Shown here: positions 31,886 through 38,103 of the stretch, one piece after another
Numbering within the stretch: position 1 is the stretch's first letter
Layout of the letters: every line of letters begins with the position of its first letter
NCBI GenBank assembly: GCA_902481695.1
Contig: CABSXY010000001.1
Span: 1 to 38,103 of the forward strand
Direction: 5' to 3'
Length of the DNA: 38,103 nt
Origin: an uncultured Haemophilus sp.
GTDB taxonomy: Bacteria > Pseudomonadota > Gammaproteobacteria > Enterobacterales > Pasteurellaceae
Notes under the pieces: model-generated
Told to the model about the DNA's origin: nothing
Database searches by the model: none
The model's input: only the letters and a program-made list of their open reading frames with translations
Position numbers and translations under genes: made by a program

Positions 31886-32899
31886 ATGCAATCCATTCCT
31901 ATCAAGAACGTAGGAGAGTCTCGCTTAGTCGATCCTTTCCAACGCCAATATTACTATCTACGACTGTCGATTACCGATCAGTGTAATTTTCGTTGTACCT
32001 ATTGTTTGCCTGATGGTTATCAACCTGAAGCTAATAAGCCAAGTTTCTTAACCTTAAAAGAAATTACCCATCTTGCCCAAGCGTTTGCTGAAATGGGCAC
32101 AGAGAAAATCCGTTTAACGGGTGGCGAACCCACTTTACGCAAAGATTTTATTTCTATTGCTGAAAGCATTGCTAATATTGATGGAATCCGTCAATTAGCT
32201 GTTACGACAAATGGCTATCGCATGGCAAAAGATGTGGCTGCTTGGAAGAAAGCAGGAATTACATCTATTAACGTCAGTGTTGATAGCTTAGATCCGAAAA
32301 TGTTCCATCAAATTACAGGTATCAATAAATTTGATGACGTGATGCGTGGTATCGATCGTGCATTTGAAGTGGGCTACAACAAAGTTAAAGTCAATTCAGT
32401 TTTGATGAAAAATTTGAATGACAAAGAGTTTGAGCAATTCCTTGTGTGGGTGAAAGATCGCCCAATTCAAATGCGTTTTATCGAACTCATGCAAACAGGC
32501 GAAATGGATAGTTTCTTTGATAAATTCCATCTTTCAGGACAAGTATTAGCGGATAAATTGCTGCAAAACGGTTGGCAATTACAACACAAATCCCATACTG
32601 ATGGTCCAGCTAAAGTCTTCACGCATCCTGATTATGCAGGCGAAATTGGCTTAATTATGCCTTATGAGAAGAATTTCTGCGCAAGCTGTAATCGTCTCAG
32701 AGTATCAGCGAAGGGCAAACTTCATCTCTGTTTATTCGGCGAAGAAGGCATTGAATTACGTGATTTATTGCAATCCCATGAACAGCAAGATATTTTGCAA
32801 GCACGTATTTTTTCTGCACTGCAAGGCAAACGTGAACATCATTATTTGCATATCGGTGATAGTGGCGTAAGAAATCATTTAGCCTCTATCGGTGGCTAA
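31886..32899 (+). CDS. moaA: GTP 3',8-cyclase MoaA (radical SAM)
   Basis: MoaA carries out the first step of molybdopterin synthesis, cyclising GTP to 3',8-cyclo-GTP. It has 337 aa. The N-terminal radical-SAM cluster uses Cys33, Cys37 and Cys40 in DQCNFRCTYC. The second 4Fe-4S cluster uses Cys265, Cys268 and Cys282 in FCASCNRLR and HLCLFG. The C-terminal Gly-Gly tail needed for activity is present (SIGG). LTGGEPTLRKD is the SAM-binding GGE motif. It is the first gene of moaA-moaC-moaD-moaE, led by a Moco RNA motif. Confidence 0.97.
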   Translation: MQSIPIKNVGESRLVDPFQRQYYYLRLSITDQCNFRCTYCLPDGYQPEANKPSFLTLKEITHLAQAFAEMGTEKIRLTGGEPTLRKDFISIAESIANIDGIRQLAVTTNGYRMAKDVAAWKKAGITSINVSVDSLDPKMFHQITGINKFDDVMRGIDRAFEVGYNKVKVNSVLMKNLNDKEFEQFLVWVKDRPIQMRFIELMQTGEMDSFFDKFHLSGQVLADKLLQNGWQLQHKSHTDGPAKVFTHPDYAGEIGLIMPYEKNFCASCNRLRVSAKGKLHLCLFGEEGIELRDLLQSHEQQDILQARIFSALQGKREHHYLHIGDSGVRNHLASIGG

Positions 32900-32987
32900 A
32901 AGAAAATAGGTGAATTTTACTGTTCACTTATTTTGCTTTCGTCACACATGTAAAACATTCAATATTTTAACCGCACTTTATTTTATT

Positions 32988-33470
32988 ATGACTACATTTA
33001 CGCATATCAATTCTCAAGGCGAAGCCAATATGGTGGATGTTTCTGCAAAGGCAGAGACTGTTCGTGAAGCTCGTGCTGAAGCCATTGTAACTATGTCAAA
33101 AGAAACGCTTTCCATGATCGTGGAAGGCAAACATCACAAAGGTGATGTATTTGCTACAGCACGTATTGCAGGTATTCAAGCGGCAAAACGCACCTGGGAA
33201 CTTATTCCGCTTTGCCATCCCTTATTACTTTCTAAAGTGGAAGTGAATTTAGAACCGTTACTTGAAACGAATCAAGTTCGTATTCAATCTCTTTGCAAAT
33301 TAACCGGAAAAACCGGCGTAGAAATGGAAGCATTAACCGCTGCAAGTGTGGCAGCTCTAACTATTTACGATATGTGTAAAGCCGTACAAAAAGACATGGT
33401 TATTGAGTGCGTTCGCCTGTTAGAAAAGCGTGGTGGAAAATCTGGTCATTTTATTGCGGAGGAAAAATAA
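32988..33470 (+). CDS. moaC: Cyclic pyranopterin monophosphate synthase
   Basis: MoaC converts cyclo-GTP to cyclic pyranopterin monophosphate. It has 160 aa. The start at 32988 gives MTTFTHINSQGEANMVDVSA, matching the E. coli N-terminus (HINAAGEAHMVDVS). Core motifs AKAETVREARAEA, GIQAAKRTWELIPLCHPL and TGKTGVEMEALTAA are present. The 88-bp gap after moaA contains an uptake word (32970-32978) where a ribosome-binding site would lie, and no clear Shine-Dalgarno is visible before the ATG. moaB, which lies between moaA and moaC in E. coli, is missing here. Confidence 0.96.
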   Translation: MTTFTHINSQGEANMVDVSAKAETVREARAEAIVTMSKETLSMIVEGKHHKGDVFATARIAGIQAAKRTWELIPLCHPLLLSKVEVNLEPLLETNQVRIQSLCKLTGKTGVEMEALTAASVAALTIYDMCKAVQKDMVIECVRLLEKRGGKSGHFIAEEK

Positions 33471-33471
33471 G

Positions 33472-33717
33472 ATGTTAAATGTTTTATTTTTTGCTCAAAC
33501 TCGTGAATTAATTGGGGAAGATTCTATTCAGCTTGAAGGCGATTTTTCGACAGCAGAAGCGGTGCGTGAACATCTTGCTCAAAAAGGTGATAGATGGGCG
33601 TTAGCGTTAGAAAAAGGGAAGCTTTTAGTCGCTATCAATCAAACCTTGATGCCACTAGAAAGTGCGGTCAAAAATGGGGATGAAATTGCATTTTTCCCAC
33701 CGGTAACGGGGGGCTAA
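33472..33717 (+). CDS. moaD: Molybdopterin synthase sulfur carrier subunit
   Basis: MoaD is a ubiquitin-like small subunit whose C-terminal glycine is thiocarboxylated and donates sulfur to molybdopterin. It has 81 aa, ending FFPPVTGG with the essential Gly-Gly. The start at 33472 lies one base after the moaC stop, with GGAGGAA just upstream inside moaC. Its stop codon abuts the moaE ATG. An uptake word lies in the gene at 33660-33668. Confidence 0.96.
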   Translation: MLNVLFFAQTRELIGEDSIQLEGDFSTAEAVREHLAQKGDRWALALEKGKLLVAINQTLMPLESAVKNGDEIAFFPPVTGG

Positions 33718-34170
33718 ATGACGGATATTCAAATTTCAGTACAAGAACAACCTTTTGATCAAAATGCCGTTTACCAATGGCTTTCTGAGCAACATTCAGT
33801 TGGCGCAACGGTTATTTTTGTGGGTAAAGTACGCGATCTTAATTTAGGCGATGAGGTATCCAGCTTATACTTAGAACATTATCCCGCAATGACAGAAAAA
33901 GCCTTACGTGAAATTGTAGAACAGGCGAAAGCCCGTTGGGATATCCAACGAGTGTCGGTGATTCATCGTGTGGGACTTTTACATACTGGCGATGAAATTG
34001 TTTTAGTCGGCATCAGTTCTGCTCACCGAGGTGATGCTTATCATGCTAATGAATTCATTATGGACTTCTTAAAATCCAAAGCCCCCTTCTGGAAAAAAGA
34101 ACAAACCAATCAAGGTGAACGTTGGATTGAAGCAAGAGAGAGCGATAAAGAAGCGTTAGAAAAATGGTAA
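33718..34170 (+). CDS. moaE: Molybdopterin synthase catalytic subunit
   Basis: MoaE is the large subunit of molybdopterin synthase, which inserts two sulfurs from MoaD into precursor Z. It has 150 aa. Motifs: GATVIFVGKVRD near the N-terminus, LEHYPAMTEKALREIVEQA, VSVIHRVGLLHTGDEIVLVG, and the active-site Lys region FLKSKAPFWKKE followed by GERWIEARE. The ATG follows the moaD TAA with no gap. It is the last gene of the moa operon, with a terminator 10 bp downstream. Confidence 0.96.
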   Translation: MTDIQISVQEQPFDQNAVYQWLSEQHSVGATVIFVGKVRDLNLGDEVSSLYLEHYPAMTEKALREIVEQAKARWDIQRVSVIHRVGLLHTGDEIVLVGISSAHRGDAYHANEFIMDFLKSKAPFWKKEQTNQGERWIEARESDKEALEKW

Positions 34171-34180
34171 TTCAATATAA

Positions 34181-34208
34181 AAAATGGTCATTTTTATGGC
34201 CATTTTTT
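34181..34208 (+). terminator. moa operon terminator
   Basis: AAAATGGTCA (34181-34190) and TGGCCATTTT (34197-34206) form a 10-bp stem with one G-U pair, ending in T residues. Confidence 0.85.
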
Positions 34209-34377
34209 ATTTGTAATGAAATAAATATTTATACGAAATATAACTAATATATTTTCTACTAATATTTTTAAATATAATTTAATCTTGGCTATAATTGGTG
34301 TTATATTACGATGAAGCAGTTATATTCAAGATTATTTTCTCTTGAATATTGATAATAATATTACTAAGGAATTTATT
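34209..34377 (+). promoter_or_regulatory. Upstream region of the trimeric autotransporter with 10-bp inverted repeat
   Basis: This is a very AT-rich stretch. A TATAAT at 34290-34295 (approximate) lacks a convincing -35. ATATTCAAGA (34322-34331) and TCTTGAATAT (34340-34349) form a perfect 10-bp inverted repeat with an 8-nt spacer, ending 28 nt before the ATG. It could be a 5' UTR hairpin or a repressor operator. AAGGA (34365-34369) is the ribosome-binding site. Confidence 0.55.
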
Positions 34378-36663
34378 ATGAACCATATCTTTAAAATTAT
34401 TTGGAACACTGTAAGCCAATGTTGGATTGCTGTTTCAGAACTAAGCAAATCTGTTGGTAAATCATCTCAAACAGACAAACGTAAAACATTAACTGTAGTT
34501 ATTGGTACTGCAGTTTTAGAAGGTGTCAGTACAAGCGCAATGGCTGAAACCAATGTTGTATTAAATAATGATGGAAATATTGTTGGTGGTACTGATGTTA
34601 GTGCTGTTGCCGGAGTTGGTACCACCGGAGATTCGGTTGTTTTAGGTAAAAAAGCAAAATCAGAAGCAGTGGACAGTATAGTTATTGGTAATAACGTAAC
34701 AAATAAAGCTCGTTGGTCAATAACGTTAGGAAATAATGCAACAAGTCAATCTGGATATGGTGTAACCCTTGGTGAATATGCATCAAGCGGTAAAGGCTCA
34801 AATGCAGTTGCTATCGGAACAATGGCAAAAACCTCTAATGAGAGAGAAGGTGGAAACAGCCAAACAGCAGTGGGAGCAGCATCTTATGCAGAAAGTGAGG
34901 CAGCTTCAGCCTTTGGTGCTAATGCCAAAGCAACGGGTGCGCTATCTACAGCTATTGGTACTTCAGCTAAGGCTACAGAAAAAAGTGCTTCTGCTTTTGG
35001 TGATAGTGCATCAGCTTCATCATGGGGCGCAACAGCATTAGGTGTAGGAGCATCGGCTAGAGCAGATAATTCTATTGCTGTGGGCTCAGCTGCAGTAACC
35101 GAAGGACGAGAATCTACAGCATTAGGACGTCGTTCTTATGCGGGCGCTCAAAGTGCGACGGCACTAGGTACTTTAGCTAATGCAAGTGCAATTGTTTCGA
35201 CTGCTGTAGGTAACGATGCGAAAGCAAGTGCTATTCAGGCTTCAGCATTAGGTAATGGCGCAGAGGCTAGTGGCGGAAGCTCAATGGCTTTAGGTGCTAA
35301 AGCAAGGGCCTCCGGTAGTGATGCATTGGCATCTGGATCTAATGCGAGTGCTTCATCAGATAATGCAATTGCTATTGGTAAAGATAGCCAGTCTTCGGCC
35401 ATTAATGCTATCGCTATGGGGGAATTAAGTAATGCCTCTGCAGTTAGCGCTATTGTGATTGGTACACAAGCAAAAGGTACGCATGAAAACTCTGTAACAT
35501 TAGGTTCTTATTCAAGTAGTGCAGCCAATAATTTTGATCAGACAGCAAAAGCCTTATCTTCTTTTGACGATAAGGCGACAGGTACAACAGTTAATTACAA
35601 TGGTACTTCTTCAACTCAAAAAGGCGCAATATCTGTCGGTGATGGAACACTTGTTCGCCAGATCCAAAATGTGGGGGCTGGCCGAATTACAGCTGAATCA
35701 AACGACGCAGTAAATGGTAGTCAGTTATATAAAGCTTATTACAATGCAGGTTTTAACATTCAAAACAATGGTACTGAAACATCGCGTATTAATACCCATG
35801 GTAAAGTTAATTTTGTGAATGGTGAAAATACCGAAGTCGTTGTAAAAGATGGTGAGAATGCAGCAGAAATTAAAGTGAATGCAAAAGATACCTCAGCATC
35901 AGTTGAAGCAGGCTCTGATGCAATTACAGTAACAGTAGGTGGAGAAACGACTAAAAAAGATGGTCTTTCTGTTACCACTGTAACCAATTATAAAGTGGAT
36001 CTTTCACAAAAAACTAAAGATGAAATTAAAAATGCAGCGGGTCGTGGATTTAACGTAACTGCAAGTGCATCTGAAGGTACTGTTGTAAATGAAGTAACAG
36101 AAGAAACGGTTCAATCTACTGCAACAAAAATGGATAAGTTAACACTTGATGCAGGTAAAAACATTAAATTAACCCACAAAAAAGGCAAAGTGTTAAGTGT
36201 TGCAGTATCGGATACGCCAACATTTACCAATGTCACAACAACGGGGGATATCAATGTAGGCGGTACAATCCATGCACATGGTGGCTTGGATGTTCACAAC
36301 AATCGTATTGTGAATGTGGCAGATCCGAAAGACCCAACTGATGCAGTAAATAAACGTTATGTTGATAATGCAGTGAAAAACATTAATAACAACATCAATC
36401 GTTTAGATAATAAAATTGATCACGTTGATCGTCGATTACGTGCAGGTATCGCAGGTGCGACAGCGATTTCTTTCTTACAACGTCCAAATGAAGCAGGTAA
36501 AAGCTTAGTTTCTGTTGGTGTTGGTGGTTATCGCAATGAAAATGCATTAGCGGTTGGTTATGGTCGAAATTCTGATAACAACAAAATTTCGATTAAAGTT
36601 GGTGCAAGTATCAATACCCGCAGTGATGTAAACTGGGGCGGAAGCATCGGTTACCAATGGTAA
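34378..36663 (+). CDS. Trimeric autotransporter adhesin (YadA/Hia family)
   Basis: This 761-residue type Vc secreted adhesin is expected to form a trimer on the outer membrane. The ATG at 34378 is chosen for the AAGGA 8 nt upstream and because MNHIFKIIWN begins a classic extended signal peptide (ESPR), likely cut after AMA at residue 56. An oddity is Glu48 inside the hydrophobic core. Residues about 75-390 are a head of short Ala/Ser/Gly-rich YadA-type repeats (ALGxxAxAxxxxSxAxG pattern). A neck follows (RQIQNVGAGRITAESNDAVN, ~437-456), then a stalk, a second neck (RIVNVADPKDPTDAVNKRYV), a coiled coil (VKNINNNINRLDNKIDHVDR) and a four-strand YadA anchor ending in aromatic Trp (GYQW). It stands alone between moaE and aspC. 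The ligand is unknown. Confidence 0.95.
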   Translation: MNHIFKIIWNTVSQCWIAVSELSKSVGKSSQTDKRKTLTVVIGTAVLEGVSTSAMAETNVVLNNDGNIVGGTDVSAVAGVGTTGDSVVLGKKAKSEAVDSIVIGNNVTNKARWSITLGNNATSQSGYGVTLGEYASSGKGSNAVAIGTMAKTSNEREGGNSQTAVGAASYAESEAASAFGANAKATGALSTAIGTSAKATEKSASAFGDSASASSWGATALGVGASARADNSIAVGSAAVTEGRESTALGRRSYAGAQSATALGTLANASAIVSTAVGNDAKASAIQASALGNGAEASGGSSMALGAKARASGSDALASGSNASASSDNAIAIGKDSQSSAINAIAMGELSNASAVSAIVIGTQAKGTHENSVTLGSYSSSAANNFDQTAKALSSFDDKATGTTVNYNGTSSTQKGAISVGDGTLVRQIQNVGAGRITAESNDAVNGSQLYKAYYNAGFNIQNNGTETSRINTHGKVNFVNGENTEVVVKDGENAAEIKVNAKDTSASVEAGSDAITVTVGGETTKKDGLSVTTVTNYKVDLSQKTKDEIKNAAGRGFNVTASASEGTVVNEVTEETVQSTATKMDKLTLDAGKNIKLTHKKGKVLSVAVSDTPTFTNVTTTGDINVGGTIHAHGGLDVHNNRIVNVADPKDPTDAVNKRYVDNAVKNINNNINRLDNKIDHVDRRLRAGIAGATAISFLQRPNEAGKSLVSVGVGGYRNENALAVGYGRNSDNNKISIKVGASINTRSDVNWGGSIGYQW

Positions 36664-36673
36664 TTGTTTGATA

Positions 36674-36703
36674 AAAAGGCAGAGTAAAATCTGCCTTTTA
36701 TTT
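36674..36703 (+). terminator. Terminator of the autotransporter gene
   Basis: AAAAGGCAGA (36674-36683) and TCTGCCTTTT (36690-36699) form a 10-bp stem with a 6-nt loop, followed by T residues. Confidence 0.9.
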
Positions 36704-36720
36704 TGATATGATTTAATAAA

Positions 36721-36752
36721 AAAAGTGCGGTCAAATTTAACCGCACTTTTTA
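36721..36752. terminator. Uptake-sequence hairpin terminating aspC
   Basis: AAAAGTGCGGT (36721-36731) and ACCGCACTTTT (36740-36750) form an 11-bp stem. Paired uptake words face each other between the autotransporter (+) and aspC (-), 11 bp after the aspC stop. Confidence 0.85.
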
Positions 36753-36762
36753 TTTTTATTGA

Positions 36763-37953
36763 TTAAAGCACTTTAACGATGCTTTCACATAAATAACGAA
36801 TATTGTCTTCAGTAATACCAGCCACATTGATACGACCAGAACGAACAGCATAAATCGCAAATTCTTCTTTTAAGCGATCCACTTGTTCAGGTGATAAGCC
36901 GCTGAAAGAGAACATACCGTTTTGTTCCATGATAAAGCTGAAATCTTGTTCTGCACCATATTCTTTTAATAACTGAACGAATAAATGACGCATTTTTTTG
37001 ATGCGATCACGCATTTCAGTTAATTCATTTTCCCATTCTTGACGAAGTTGTGGATCATTTAACACCGTTGCTACGGTCGCCCCACCGTGAGATGCTGGGT
37101 TAGAGTAGAGGGTACGAATAATTGATTTCACCTGTGTTAATGCAGTTGAAGCAATTTCTGCATTTTCAGCCACAAGGGTAAAGGCACCTACACGCTCATT
37201 GTATAAACCAAAGTTTTTAGAGAATGAACTCGCCACTAATAATTCTTTATGATTTGCTGCAAATGCACGTAAACCGTAAGCATCCTGGTCTAAGCCATTG
37301 GCTAAACCTTGATAAGCAAAGTCAAAGAGTGGTAACCAGCCGTTTTTTGCTGAAAGTGCAGCTAATTCTTGCCATTGTTCAGGGGTTGGGTCAATACCAG
37401 TTGGGTTGTGGCAGCAACCGTGTAAAAGCACCACATCACCTTCGCTTGCTTGGTTTAAATCTTCAAGTAAATGTTCCCAGTCAAGGGCTTTGCGTTCAGC
37501 ATCATAATAACGATATTCACGAATCGTCATGCCTACCGCATTGAAAATGGCATTGTGGTTAGGCCATGTTGGCGTACTAATCCACACATTTTGAGCTTTG
37601 GTTTGGCGTTTGATGAACTCCGCAGCAATACGTAATGCACCTGTACCGCCTAAGCTTTGTACCGTTCTTGCTCGATTTGCTTTAATGACTTCTGAATCTT
37701 TACCGAAAAGGAGTTCTTTTGTGCGTTCGTTATAATCGGCAATACCATCGATAGTCAGATAGTTTTTCGTTTTTTCGTTATCAAATAAGCGTTTTTCGGC
37801 TTCTTTTACCGCACGCATAATTGGCGTTGTACCTTGTGCATCTTTATAAACGCCAATACCTAAATTGATTTTATTTTCACGGGTTTCAGATTTGAATGCT
37901 TCGCCTAAGCCTAAGATAGGATCGGCCGGAGCCGCTTTGATATGTTCAAACAT
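36763..37953 (-). CDS. aspC: Aspartate aminotransferase
   Basis: This PLP enzyme interconverts aspartate/2-oxoglutarate and oxaloacetate/glutamate, and also aids aromatic amino-acid synthesis. It has 396 aa, the same as E. coli AspC. The PLP-binding Lys246 lies in ASSFSKNFGLYNERVG. Other class I blocks: LGIGVYKD (31-38), GGTGALRIAAEF, HGCCHNPTGIDPT (178-190) and DFAYQG. The high match to AspC over the whole length makes TyrB less likely. AAGGAAAAGC precedes the ATG, with a good promoter upstream. Confidence 0.97.
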   Translation of the reverse strand: MFEHIKAAPADPILGLGEAFKSETRENKINLGIGVYKDAQGTTPIMRAVKEAEKRLFDNEKTKNYLTIDGIADYNERTKELLFGKDSEVIKANRARTVQSLGGTGALRIAAEFIKRQTKAQNVWISTPTWPNHNAIFNAVGMTIREYRYYDAERKALDWEHLLEDLNQASEGDVVLLHGCCHNPTGIDPTPEQWQELAALSAKNGWLPLFDFAYQGLANGLDQDAYGLRAFAANHKELLVASSFSKNFGLYNERVGAFTLVAENAEIASTALTQVKSIIRTLYSNPASHGGATVATVLNDPQLRQEWENELTEMRDRIKKMRHLFVQLLKEYGAEQDFSFIMEQNGMFSFSGLSPEQVDRLKEEFAIYAVRSGRINVAGITEDNIRYLCESIVKVL

Positions 37954-37989
37954 AGCTTTTCCTTATGTATGTGTTGTGAGATGAGTAAT

Positions 37990-38018
37990 CTTATACTTCA
38001 GTCAATGGATTTTATCAA
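37990..38018 (-). promoter_or_regulatory. aspC promoter
   Basis: On the minus strand, -35 TTGATA (38013-38018) and -10 TATAAG (37990-37995) are separated by 17 bp, each with 5/6 consensus matches, about 35-65 bp before the aspC ATG. Confidence 0.72.
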
Positions 38019-38036
38019 GAAGAACCTAATAAAAAT

Positions 38037-38088
38037 CAACCGCACTTTGATGTTTTTAGATATTCATCAAAAAGTGCGGTTGTTTTTT
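38037..38088. terminator. Uptake-sequence hairpin at the right end
   Basis: CAACCGCACTTTGATG (38037-38052) and CATCAAAAAGTGCGGTTG (38065-38082) form a long stem (two-base bulge) flanked by T-rich sequence on both strands. It probably terminates a gene to the right of the window reading leftward; the + strand side has no gene before it. Confidence 0.75.
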
Positions 38089-38103
38089 CGATTATTTTAA
38101 TTT

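Larger units (their letters stand above)
6592..38080. repeat. Dispersed Haemophilus DNA-uptake words (27 exact copies)
   Basis: AAGTGCGGT on + starts at 6592, 7130, 10548, 13341, 15961, 20323, 23687, 26056, 29075, 30284, 33660, 36723 and 38072. The reverse ACCGCACTT starts at 6609, 7147, 10565, 12057, 14344, 14592, 16727, 19063, 27822, 30629, 30787, 32970, 36740 and 38039. Five exact pairs face each other and form hairpins (6592/6609, 7130/7147, 10548/10565, 36723/36740 and 38039/38072); 30629 and 20323 pair with degenerate copies. These words mark DNA for uptake by competent Haemophilus. The first 6.5 kb has none. Confidence 0.95.

Noticed and set aside
34769..35041. 90-codon frame inside the autotransporter head
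   Set aside because: It is a Gln/Leu-rich shadow of the Ala/Ser repeat codons in another frame, without a start signal.
34675..35520. Tandem DNA repeat or CRISPR-like array
   Set aside because: The periodicity is at protein level (YadA head repeats) with diverged codons; there are no exact direct repeats with spacers.

Overview
The window comes from a Pasteurellaceae genome, most likely a Haemophilus species close to H. influenzae/H. parainfluenzae. The base composition is AT-rich, the proteins closely match gamma-proteobacterial orthologues, and I count 27 exact copies of the Haemophilus DNA-uptake word AAGTGCGGT (13 on the + strand, 14 on the -). Several copies form inverted pairs that act as transcription terminators between genes. 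The Actinobacillus-type word ACAAGCGGT was not noticed. Most of the window is core chromosome. I see no prophage, IS element, CRISPR array, tRNA or rRNA gene.

Layout: 1-2.6 kb holds the 3' end of sohB, an OmpA/SmpA lipoprotein gene and a fructosamine-kinase-like gene. 2.8-7.1 kb is pheS-pheT-ihfA-nlpC. 7.2-10.5 kb has metF divergent from rplM-rpsI, then sspA-sspB. 10.6-19.4 kb is one long minus-strand tryptophan operon (trpE-trpG-tautomerase-trpD-trpCF-ydfG-trpB-trpA) followed by a broken membrane-protein gene. Its promoter carries a TrpR operator and leaves no room for an attenuator. 19.5-25.7 kb has azoR, thrS with a tRNA-mimicking translational operator, an unrecognised 291-residue gene, a hexose-6-phosphate mutarotase gene, and infC-rpmI-rplT. 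25.9-29.0 kb is the minus-strand xseB-ispA-dxs isoprenoid operon, divergent from thiI. 30.7-34.2 kb has a YvcK/CofD-like gene and the moaA-moaC-moaD-moaE operon, the latter behind a ModE-like palindrome and a Moco RNA motif. 34.4-38.1 kb has a trimeric autotransporter adhesin gene and aspC.

No wholly new multi-gene system is evident. The best leads are: the thrS control region, where an uptake-sequence hairpin lies where E. coli has a second regulatory stem-loop; the continuous trp operon carrying a tautomerase without Pro-1, ydfG and a membrane gene split at an 8-base homopolymer; a kinase homologue with catalytic Asp changed to Asn; and the unknown, weakly HEPN-like gene between thrS and infC. 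All functional statements rest on motif and family recognition by eye. No database search was run.
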